DNA of 64,000 nt from JAJDXW01 sp965243335. Lineage in GTDB: Bacteria; Pseudomonadota; Gammaproteobacteria; HK1. A program made the translations under genes and the position numbers. Positions 18,226 through 26,019 of the stretch are shown one piece after another. Each line of letters starts with the position of its first letter. The first letter of the stretch is position 1. The stretch is taken from assembly GCA_965243335.1 (NCBI GenBank), contig OZ251545.1:4774001-4838000 (forward strand), in the 5' to 3' direction. The notes under the pieces are model-generated. The model was not told the DNA's origin and made no database searches. It saw only the letters and a list, made by a program, of their open reading frames with translations.

Positions 18226-19704
18226 TTAAGTACGAGACAGGATGGCCTCGATCATCTTCCTGGCGGTGCCTGGCGAAGGCGAAAATTCCGTCAAGATTTG
18301 AAATATACGCTGGTATGTTTCGGCTTCGGCATGTCGGATATTTCCGAGTGGTGATTGGTCAGGCCCGGGTTGAAAATCCTCCAACTTCATAGCCAATTCC
18401 TTCAACCGCACAACATCCTCCGGAGCATGCCCTCGTTCTGGCACAAATTCTTCCTGCAGATTATCAACCTGCTGCAAGGTCTGCTTGATCAATGTCTTGG
18501 AATCGTCGGCCTTGAGATATCCCGACGCGGCGAGATCATAGGCCCCCTCCAGTTGGTCTAGCGTGGCCTGGAATCTCTTGGCTCGATTTCTCTTACTGGA
18601 GGCTCTTCGGCAACGGCTGACAATGCGCCGAATAATAGCATCCAGATGGTTTTCGAGATTGCGAATGTGCGGTCCCGGTTCAAAGTAATCGCGCCGTCCG
18701 TTCGGTAGGATTCGGGAGTCCACGATGTGAACTTCACCGACACACCAACGGTTGAAGCGTTCTTCCGGAAAGAGATGTTCAAAAACACCTTCATCGCCAA
18801 TCTGAATATTGCCTTTCCGTGCTCGGAGACCTCGAAGGCCCAGGTTTTTCGGTATGGCGCCGAGGTAGGAGGAATGGGCTAACCAGCCAATCGCCGCAAC
18901 ACCGTCTCCGTCTACAGCGGGTACGTGGAGCGATTCAAGCCCGGTGAAGAGATCCTCCCGATCCTCCGAGAACCGCAAGCTTGGTCCATATCGGCGAGTC
19001 ACGGGCGTTTGGTCACCCGCCAGAAAAACCTGGAGAGCCAAAGGACGGTCATTTTGACTGAACAAATCTTCTATCTGGACGGTAAAAGGGAAATCCGGCG
19101 CCATCGGCACAGGACAGACCTCACCGAGGTACTCTCGAACCGCTTCCCTGTTCAAAATTAGTCCAGCAGCGTGCCTCGCAACATTGACTATCTCAACTTC
19201 GAAGAAGTGGTCGGGCCAGTTCCCGCCGTCCAGAGTGGACACGTCGACGCACTCCCGGATCAGGTGCTCCGTCCGTGTCGTCTGGATGGCGCCTGCTCGA
19301 AGCGCGGACCCGCTCCAAGTGATCCGGGTAACGGGTTGGCTTGCGACGGAGCGGGTGTAGAAGCTTACACTCTCGGCAAAGGCCAGTCCGGATAACCGAC
19401 CAATACCCCTGAAGCCTCGGTCAATGCCCCGTAGCTTCCGGCTTTGGGCGATGGGTATGAGGTCACGGACTGCATCCTGGTAGGACAGACCGCGCCCATT
19501 ATCTCGGATCGCGACCCTTCGCTCGGCCGGGTGGATAGCAATCTCCACGCGACCGTCATCCGGATTGGAGATTGATCCAATCGCGTCTGCCGCGTTCTGT
19601 AGATATTCGCGATAGATCGAGAGTGGGCTACGGTACATCCCCGTGGTGACAAGACCCAGGATGTCGCCGCCAACGCCTGATGCTGGCACTTTGGTATCTG
19701 ACAT
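18226..19704 (-). CDS. Hsp90-like (GHKL) ATPase 2 of the five-gene system
   Basis: 492 residues, last gene of the operon. The Bergerat ATP fold shows the N-box EYLQNAADAIG (Glu33, Asn37), G1 box IRDNGRGLS and lid GFRGIGRLSGLAFA, all intact. The middle domain carries RWCVGEVH and LPNGRRDYFEP, shared with the other GHKL gene of this operon and reminiscent of the Hsp90 middle-domain catalytic Arg loop (inference). A helical, charged C-terminal ~130 residues follows. ATG 19704 is chosen (AGAGG upstream, 22-base gap from the radical SAM stop); the in-frame start at 19776 would overlap that gene. Probably an ATP-driven dimer clamp; target unknown. Lower GC than genes outside the island. Confidence 0.88.
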   Translation of the reverse strand: MSDTKVPASGVGGDILGLVTTGMYRSPLSIYREYLQNAADAIGSISNPDDGRVEIAIHPAERRVAIRDNGRGLSYQDAVRDLIPIAQSRKLRGIDRGFRGIGRLSGLAFAESVSFYTRSVASQPVTRITWSGSALRAGAIQTTRTEHLIRECVDVSTLDGGNWPDHFFEVEIVNVARHAAGLILNREAVREYLGEVCPVPMAPDFPFTVQIEDLFSQNDRPLALQVFLAGDQTPVTRRYGPSLRFSEDREDLFTGLESLHVPAVDGDGVAAIGWLAHSSYLGAIPKNLGLRGLRARKGNIQIGDEGVFEHLFPEERFNRWCVGEVHIVDSRILPNGRRDYFEPGPHIRNLENHLDAIIRRIVSRCRRASSKRNRAKRFQATLDQLEGAYDLAASGYLKADDSKTLIKQTLQQVDNLQEEFVPERGHAPEDVVRLKELAMKLEDFQPGPDQSPLGNIRHAEAETYQRIFQILTEFSPSPGTARKMIEAILSRT

Positions 19705-19726
19705 AAACACCTCTGCACAAATCCTT

Positions 19727-21385
19727 TCAGCCAACGGAATTCGCTCGAAGGTCATCGCCCGGGTTCCTGACCGCATCGTGATCGAACAACCCCGCGTCCT
19801 CTACAAACTCTTCTTCCGCGGGTAAAGTTGGGTCGGGATTCAAACGGGCAAACGCCGGCAGAACCCCTGACTCCCCTGGAATCAACCGATCCTTGGTATC
19901 CAAGGTATGAAAATACATTGCCTTCCGGACTAGTGGATCAATCGATCTGTCCACGGCAAGCCTCCGATAGTGCGCGCGCGGCAGACCAGTCATCGCAACC
20001 GCAGGCCCGGCAAGAAGTTGAATCAGCTCCTGCTCTTGGCTGCTTGTTAACCGCCGACGTAGCGCCGTATACTCTTCGAAGACCGCTCGTCCCTCTCCGG
20101 ACTCGTAATGATAGCGGTGAAATATAAAGGCGTGCGGTTGACTGAGAAGCCGCTCGAAAGCGTCCCTGTCTTCTCCATAGGCACGCATGAAGAACAGCGG
20201 ACTACCGCTCACCACACCTCGGGTGACCTGGAGCATGATCTGAAACGATCGCAGGAAGTAGCGATTCCAGTTCTTCCCCACGTGTGACCGGTCCTTGAGA
20301 GTGACTGGCTGATAACGCATGGGGAAAGACCAGATACGGACGTTCAGTTCCTGGTTCAGAGCAATGTTGAGCTTCATCCGTTCGTACAAATCACTCGGCG
20401 TGTCCATGAAGTTGTACAGCATGTAGTTCGACAACGAGGTGATCTCGTTCTCGGCAGCCATGCGAACCGCCGTTTCATAGACCTTGCGCATGCCAATGTG
20501 ATCGAAGGCGATGCGCAACGGGCTAATGCAGATCGTGGCCATTTCACGCAGGTACATCGGTGACTTGGCGAGAATCCTCGCGTCTACACCCTGATTGAAG
20601 TCGACTCGGCGCTTGACAGGCCGGCTGCCGTCGCGCACCAACGTTGCGCCTTTGTGAAAACCCATATCTCGGATTTCGGCGATGATATCCCGGTAGCGAG
20701 CTGAAGCAGTAATATTGTTATCCATCAAAACAAGATCTTTCTTCACTCCATCAGTGGAATCAATACCCCGGATCAGTTGGGTGAGTGGCGGCATCTCACG
20801 CTGAGGACCCTCGAGCTTGGGAACTCCGCAAAAGGCGCATTTCCGGACGCATCCACGCGAAGCGTAGCCGAAATATGCATCACGAACTGGGTATACGTAA
20901 TTGATATCTCCAAGAATACTGTAGTCCGGCGTCAATTCGTCAATTGGCGACCCATCGAGGTCGTCAGCGCCGAAATCGAGATCGCCCGCGGAAAGTTGAA
21001 GTGCGACGGCCGGCGGACCGACCAGAAGCCCCTTGATGAACCGGACCCCCGCCCACCTGGGCTCATTCAGAAACTCGTCATGCATGAGAGAAGCGGCAAT
21101 GCCTCCAACAAACACCCGCTCAGGCTGCATTCCGGCCGTTTGAATGGCGTAGTCAATGGCTGCGGCGGTGCGTTTCCACTCGAAGCTGAAGAGCGTCGTT
21201 ACATAAATTCGATCCCACGGCGCACTCAGAAGGGACGGAAAATGGTTCTCTTTCCCGAAACCAATCTTGGTGAACAGGACATGGTCGCCGCGCCCTTTAT
21301 GGTAGGTCGCCAATTTCATTAATCCGAGCGGAGGGTACTTGTTCCGATAGCCCGGTTCGATGAGTAGTATGCGCTTCCTCGTCAT
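19727..21385 (-). CDS. B12-binding-type radical SAM protein of the five-gene system
   Basis: 552 residues. The N-terminal ~130 resemble a cobalamin-binding-like Rossmann domain (RILLIEPGYRNKYPPLGL, VFVGGIAASLM), but the DxHxxG ligand motif is not visible. The radical SAM core has Cys179-x3-Cys183-x2-Cys186 in YASRGCVRKCAFCGVP, binding a 4Fe-4S cluster that cleaves S-adenosylmethionine. The C-terminal ~250 residues are unrecognised. Only 4 bases separate its start from the stop of the upstream GHKL gene, so it is firmly inside the operon. It may modify a protein, nucleic acid or nucleotide; no substrate can be named. This gene type is unexpected beside HerA/NurA. Confidence 0.88.
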   Translation of the reverse strand: MTRKRILLIEPGYRNKYPPLGLMKLATYHKGRGDHVLFTKIGFGKENHFPSLLSAPWDRIYVTTLFSFEWKRTAAAIDYAIQTAGMQPERVFVGGIAASLMHDEFLNEPRWAGVRFIKGLLVGPPAVALQLSAGDLDFGADDLDGSPIDELTPDYSILGDINYVYPVRDAYFGYASRGCVRKCAFCGVPKLEGPQREMPPLTQLIRGIDSTDGVKKDLVLMDNNITASARYRDIIAEIRDMGFHKGATLVRDGSRPVKRRVDFNQGVDARILAKSPMYLREMATICISPLRIAFDHIGMRKVYETAVRMAAENEITSLSNYMLYNFMDTPSDLYERMKLNIALNQELNVRIWSFPMRYQPVTLKDRSHVGKNWNRYFLRSFQIMLQVTRGVVSGSPLFFMRAYGEDRDAFERLLSQPHAFIFHRYHYESGEGRAVFEEYTALRRRLTSSQEQELIQLLAGPAVAMTGLPRAHYRRLAVDRSIDPLVRKAMYFHTLDTKDRLIPGESGVLPAFARLNPDPTLPAEEEFVEDAGLFDHDAVRNPGDDLRANSVG

Positions 21386-21389
21386 GGGT

Positions 21390-22961
21390 TCAAGCTTTCC
21401 TTTTTCCAGGCTTCAGAGCCGCATGAATTTTTTCCTGAATAGCGTTGAACTGTCTCTCGTTCAGTTCTCCCTTGAGTACCTCGAACACTGTGCGTACGGC
21501 ACTGCGAGCCTGCCTGTTCAAATGTGCTAGCGCGTCGTCCGTACCTGTCTTGCGGACCGCCCTGACTTTCGTCAGTACCTGCTCAACTTTCAAACGCAGA
21601 TTGTTCAGCGCTTCCTTTTCATCCTCTGAACGTCCCCTCCTTCTGATGTGGCGATCGAGTTTGCCTTTCGTGGCTTCCAGCTTCTGGATATCTGCTTGCT
21701 TCTGATCGTGCGAAGCGAAGCCTCGTGCAATAGTATCTTCGGCATTTTCAATCTGTTCCTCGGTACGTCTTTTCAGAGTCGAGACAGATTTATTCCGCTC
21801 GTCAGATTCTCTCCGGATATCCCGATCGAGCAAACTCGCCTCCTCTCGGAGCCCTTCCTTCAAGCGATTCCATGCCTTTGAGGGCTCGAAATCGTCCCGC
21901 TGAGAATTTGGCGTAAGAGCAGGATCGGTGACGTGAATATCACCGAAGCACCAGCGAGCGTGGGGCTGTGTAGGGAACAAGCTTTGAAGAATGCTGTCGT
22001 CTCCTATCGCGATATTGTGCATCCGGATACGAAGACCAGCGAACGGTACATCGGCCAATGCTCCCTCTCGCTCATGAACTGCAATCCATCCCCACCAGCC
22101 ATTTCCCTGTGAATTATCCAGTGGTAGCGCCCTGACGTCAGAAACGCGGACGGTCCGCCGTCTCTTACCCAATGCATTCGCTGTCTGAAACGTGTCCTTG
22201 AAGGGACGCCGTACATCCTCCTGTACCTTACCATCGGCATCGCAGATAAAGATTTGGACTTCCTCCAGGGAGGAAAGGCACCCGGCGGCTTTAGCCAATT
22301 GACGAATTTTCTCCGTGTGGGACCACACCTGCGGATCGTTTGGGACAGGCGCGTTCAGCTCAAGATACCGGCAAAGACGTTGATTGTCCAGAAACGGAAT
22401 ATCCGGATCGATGCCCTCAAGGGTAACTTCCAAGTACCTGGCGTCGTCGTCGGCCACGTCATCGCTGATCCTCGAATTCCGGTCGATCGCTTCCACGATG
22501 GTGGCCGGTTCCTGCCCTCGTTCGGTCAGCCGGTTGATTCCGGCGGCGTCGAATTCTACGATACATTTTTTGCCATCTCCACACGAGGTCGTAAAGCGAA
22601 GCGTCTTACAATAGCTGATTCCAGCCAGTCTCCCAATGCCTCGGAAGCCGGCGTTTTCACTAGTCGCCTCATCTGAACGAGCCTTACTGGACTTGCCGAT
22701 ATCCAATAGATGGACGGCCGCAGCTTCGGGGCTGAGACCAGTTCCGTTATCACGGATGCTCAATCTTCGATCCGTCTCGTCAATGGTCAGGAGAATCTGT
22801 CCCTCATCGGTGCCGATCAGTCCATCCCGACGTGCCTTGCGAATGCTGTCGTAGGCATTCTGTATGTATTCGCGAATGCAGTGAAAGGGTTCACTATACA
22901 TTCCCCGAGTAATGGTCTCGAGAAGATGAACGCCAAGGTCCGGTTGCCGGTTTGTAGCCAT
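21390..22961 (-). CDS. Hsp90-like (GHKL) ATPase 1 of the five-gene system
   Basis: 523 residues. N-box REYIQNAYDSIR (Glu31, Asn35, Asp38), G1 box LSIRDNGTGLS (Asp71) and lid NAGFRGIGRLAGISYC mark a complete Bergerat ATPase of Hsp90/MutL/MORC type. The middle region contains RWCFGDIH and PNSQRDDFEP, matching the paralogue two genes downstream. The last ~140 residues are highly charged and predicted coiled coil (LKRRTEEQIENAEDTIARG onward), a likely dimerisation arm. It starts 5 bases after the HerA stop. Overall similarity to GHKL ATPase 2 is confined to the N-terminal and middle domains, so the two could form a heterodimer. Confidence 0.9.
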   Translation of the reverse strand: MATNRQPDLGVHLLETITRGMYSEPFHCIREYIQNAYDSIRKARRDGLIGTDEGQILLTIDETDRRLSIRDNGTGLSPEAAAVHLLDIGKSSKARSDEATSENAGFRGIGRLAGISYCKTLRFTTSCGDGKKCIVEFDAAGINRLTERGQEPATIVEAIDRNSRISDDVADDDARYLEVTLEGIDPDIPFLDNQRLCRYLELNAPVPNDPQVWSHTEKIRQLAKAAGCLSSLEEVQIFICDADGKVQEDVRRPFKDTFQTANALGKRRRTVRVSDVRALPLDNSQGNGWWGWIAVHEREGALADVPFAGLRIRMHNIAIGDDSILQSLFPTQPHARWCFGDIHVTDPALTPNSQRDDFEPSKAWNRLKEGLREEASLLDRDIRRESDERNKSVSTLKRRTEEQIENAEDTIARGFASHDQKQADIQKLEATKGKLDRHIRRRGRSEDEKEALNNLRLKVEQVLTKVRAVRKTGTDDALAHLNRQARSAVRTVFEVLKGELNERQFNAIQEKIHAALKPGKRKA

Positions 22962-22966
22962 CTGGT

Positions 22967-24679
22967 CTAACTCGGCCGATATGCGTTACGCGGGAAGCGT
23001 ATCTTCAATGTGCCGGAGCTGAATCGCGTGTGACTCACCAGGACTTCTCCCTTCTTGAGAAACGGGACCCGCTTGGTCTGGCTCCCCGGCAGTCCCTTGA
23101 TCTCCTGATCTCGGGTCGCTTCAATAGCGGTGGTTCGTCCGAATACTTGCGTACCGGAATTTCCTGTAACTTGATTATCAACACCGGTGCGAAATTGCTC
23201 CGCTCCGAAAAGAATGATGCCTTCCGACCTTCCCCGTTCGCTAATCTCGCGGAGATGGCGGGTGATGGACCGCGCCTGTCCCTGTCTCGGCGCGAACTTG
23301 TTCAACTCATCCGCGAAGAGAATGACGGTCTCTGGCGGGTGGGGAAAATTGCCTTCTCCATTTTCTTCGTCTTCGATGCTCCCATTTCCAGCCTTGGCAG
23401 ACCGGATGAGCTCGATTACGTCTCCAACAATGAAGCTCTGGAGATAGTCGGGAAGCTGTGCGATGTCAATCACAACGACATGCCCCGGGCTTAGGTGGTT
23501 CAGTATTTCATAGAGCGACGCCTGCCGCTTTTGCTTGGCGCCAATAACACTCTTTTCGACGAATAGAGGATTCCTGGTCCGCTGTCCAAACAGCCGCGAG
23601 AAACGCCGCCATGATACCACGGGAATCTTCTTATCAGGAGCATTGTCAGCCCATTCAAAAATCTTCCGGCGAAAAGCAGCCCAAGATGTATCCTTGGACA
23701 CATTGTCCGTGCAGTACTCAGCGCAGCTAACCAGCGTTTGGTTGGGGTCATCTATATCTTCGACAAGGAGTCGAAGACGATCGAGCACTGCTTCTACGTC
23801 GTAGTAATAACGATAAGCCCTCCCGGTGCTGATGTTCCGTTCGACCAAATCAGGGTCAAGTTTCGTCTGCGCGTGGGAGCCGGTTTCAGCATAGGGGTAG
23901 AAATAGGTAACGTTGTTCAGCGGGGCGGCGGTGAGTCGACATTTTTCCCAGTCAGCTCGTGTCGTTTCGTCTAGATCAGAGGCTTCTTCGTGAAGACGCA
24001 GGAGGTCCGCACCCTTGACGTTCAAGATGATGAACCCGGCGCGATGGTTTTCTCCCGCAGTCCATTCGGTTTCCTGCTTCTGCTGGATTGCGGTGAGCAA
24101 AAACATTGCGTAAGAAGTCTTGGTGGCCAGTCCTGAGATACCCGAAATGTTCAGGTGAGCCCCCTCGGGTCCGATGAGATAATCCGCATCCATATCGACG
24201 TGGATTGCCATGGAACTTTGATCTGGTCCCGACATGGTGATATATCCAGCGGGTGTCGGTCTCTTGTAATCCAGTATTCCCAGAGCCCGCCGGACTCCCT
24301 GTTCATCCGGCCAATGAACCTTGGATCCGTGCGGAATCGGCATCTCGATATCGTACGTGTTGAAGAGTACCGTGGCGTCCGCATAGGTAACAACGACCCG
24401 CGAAATACTCGGTTCGAGCTCTGAATTGCCGAAGTCTGCCGACATGAAACTGCTGAGCGGGCTCGGCTCATCCGATACCTGTTGAATTTCATGGATAATT
24501 GCATAGAACTCGCCGATCTGCTTGGCCATGTTCTCCGGTGCAGTGAGACGCACAAAATCGAACGGCTTGAGTTCGACATCCGGCTTGAGCCAGAATCGAA
24601 CCGATCCCGTTGTTGTCGGGTTTTGTTCGGTCGCGACCACGCGGCCAATTGGCAAGTCATTTTTCATGGATGCTTCCAT
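22967..24679 (-). CDS. HerA-like hexameric ATPase/translocase
   Basis: 570 residues. An N-terminal HAS-barrel-like domain (IGRVVATEQNPTTTGSVRF) is followed by a FtsK/HerA RecA core. The P-loop is atypical: GISGLATKTS near residue 180 replaces GxxGxGKS, keeping Lys-Thr. Walker B is ILFADELNKFAP; the sensor/arginine region is ERGRSEGIILFGAEQFRTG. HerA pumps duplex DNA and works with NurA, encoded immediately upstream. Start uncertain: ATG at 24679 or 24667, or TTG at 24682; none has a strong ribosome site and coupling to nurA (24-base gap) is likely. Confidence 0.88.
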   Translation of the reverse strand: MEASMKNDLPIGRVVATEQNPTTTGSVRFWLKPDVELKPFDFVRLTAPENMAKQIGEFYAIIHEIQQVSDEPSPLSSFMSADFGNSELEPSISRVVVTYADATVLFNTYDIEMPIPHGSKVHWPDEQGVRRALGILDYKRPTPAGYITMSGPDQSSMAIHVDMDADYLIGPEGAHLNISGISGLATKTSYAMFLLTAIQQKQETEWTAGENHRAGFIILNVKGADLLRLHEEASDLDETTRADWEKCRLTAAPLNNVTYFYPYAETGSHAQTKLDPDLVERNISTGRAYRYYYDVEAVLDRLRLLVEDIDDPNQTLVSCAEYCTDNVSKDTSWAAFRRKIFEWADNAPDKKIPVVSWRRFSRLFGQRTRNPLFVEKSVIGAKQKRQASLYEILNHLSPGHVVVIDIAQLPDYLQSFIVGDVIELIRSAKAGNGSIEDEENGEGNFPHPPETVILFADELNKFAPRQGQARSITRHLREISERGRSEGIILFGAEQFRTGVDNQVTGNSGTQVFGRTTAIEATRDQEIKGLPGSQTKRVPFLKKGEVLVSHTRFSSGTLKIRFPRNAYRPS

Positions 24680-24703
24680 CAATGATCACCGGGAACCGAA
24701 AGG

Positions 24704-25783
24704 CTAAAGGCAGGCCCGAATGGATCGGTCGCTTCGGAGGCGTGTCTTGATATATTGCTCAGTCAAGTGGATAGGATATAGATGGCTGGACCATCGAGAG
24801 TCCGTCCAGGGTGTGGTGGGATGGCGCAACGCCAGCACGTTCTTTGAGATCAGGTTGCAGCGGTCAGTGTGGAGCACCGGTTCGGAACTCGTGGGATTGT
24901 CGGGAAAAATTTCGATTTTCACGACGCCGTCGGTGACGGCGAGGCTCGCATGAGACTGTTGGGAATGGAGGCGCAGGTACCATGCGCCAATCGTGAGATT
25001 CCGGTGTGAAACCTTGCGAGCGGGGGTCCGGAAGCAGTGTCTCAAATAAGCTACGAGTACGCCTACCTCTTTGGCGTTCGGCCCCGTCCCAATACGTTGA
25101 TTGAGATCAAATGACTTGGCAATGCCCACAACGTTGCGAAAAGCCTCTCTTTCCCTCTCGAGGTTCCCATAAAATTGGAGAGATCCGTCGATCATGAGCA
25201 AAGAGTCGCGCATGAGTTTACGTGACTCCGCAAGTTCCTTTATAAGATTGATCTCCATCTCATGCATGGATGACAATACCTTCTTGCGCGCTCCGTCGAT
25301 AGGCTTTTCCTCCTCATTCAAGCTGTAGCACTCGAGATCGAGATCAAGCGGCAATCGCGAGGATCGAGCGGTCTCCCGAACCAGACGACGCGCTTTCCCG
25401 ACATCTTCTGCGGAGAATGTTTCGGGAATGAAAAGAATGTTCCTGTTTTTGAAGGCTTCTACGGCAATCTGGGCATTGTCGAGTCTTGTCGCTGCAACGC
25501 CGATCTGTGCAATGAAAATTGGCAGAAAACGCTGCTTGGTGTCCACGACATGGCCGGCGTTGGTCGTTCTCATGGACCCATCGAGGAAATAGCGGAAGAG
25601 CGATCGCCTGGGGGGTGGCGTCTCTCCAACCGGCAACTGCTCCCGATTGGGCTGGGGTGTTTCGAGGGACCGGTAGACCGGGCGGGGCGCATCTTCATCA
25701 GCGACGACAACCGGCTCGTCGGTCGTGTTGGGGTCCCAGCACTCGAAGCCGTGGTCTTTCAGAACTTGGAGAACACCAGCCAT
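24704..25783 (-). CDS. NurA-like nuclease, first gene of the five-gene system
   Basis: 359 residues. NurA fold marks: RYFLDGSMRTT (Asp68, first metal ligand), LLMIDGSLQFYG (Asp199) and a C-terminal HLYPIHLTEQYIK, placed as in NurA 5'-3' exo/endonucleases. Together with the HerA gene directly downstream this recreates the HerA-NurA end-resection pair, used in bacteria mostly in defence modules. ATG 25783 is chosen because GAGGGGGG lies just upstream and the codon use changes here; the reading frame upstream to 26023 is high-GC and not conserved-looking. The N-terminal ~60 residues are Pro-rich. Confidence 0.82.
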   Translation of the reverse strand: MAGVLQVLKDHGFECWDPNTTDEPVVVADEDAPRPVYRSLETPQPNREQLPVGETPPPRRSLFRYFLDGSMRTTNAGHVVDTKQRFLPIFIAQIGVAATRLDNAQIAVEAFKNRNILFIPETFSAEDVGKARRLVRETARSSRLPLDLDLECYSLNEEEKPIDGARKKVLSSMHEMEINLIKELAESRKLMRDSLLMIDGSLQFYGNLEREREAFRNVVGIAKSFDLNQRIGTGPNAKEVGVLVAYLRHCFRTPARKVSHRNLTIGAWYLRLHSQQSHASLAVTDGVVKIEIFPDNPTSSEPVLHTDRCNLISKNVLALRHPTTPWTDSRWSSHLYPIHLTEQYIKTRLRSDRSIRACL

Positions 25784-25834
25784 TCGTCCCCCCTCGGTGA
25801 TTTTCCCTGCGCCCCGCGGGCACGCCAGCGCCGG

Positions 25835-25843
25835 AGTGTAACA
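25835..25843 (-). promoter_or_regulatory. Possible extended -10 promoter of the nurA-herA operon
   Basis: On the minus strand TGTTACACT resembles an extended -10 element (TGnTATAAT) about 50 bases before the nurA start. No good -35 box lies at the standard distance. It is the only AT-leaning stretch in the 25784-26019 gap, which otherwise shows no gene. Confidence 0.3.
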
Positions 25844-26019
25844 GAAAACGCCTCCTGCGAACTGATGGAGGACTGGCGCTCGCGGTCGCTGCCCTGCCAC
25901 TCCCGAAGCGCCGAATCTCGTCGGGCCCGACGGCGGCTTCGACCGGAGCGCGCCAGCCTTCCTCTGGCGCTCGGACCGGCCCGGACACCGGATCGGATGG
26001 CGCCGGGGCCGAACGCGGG

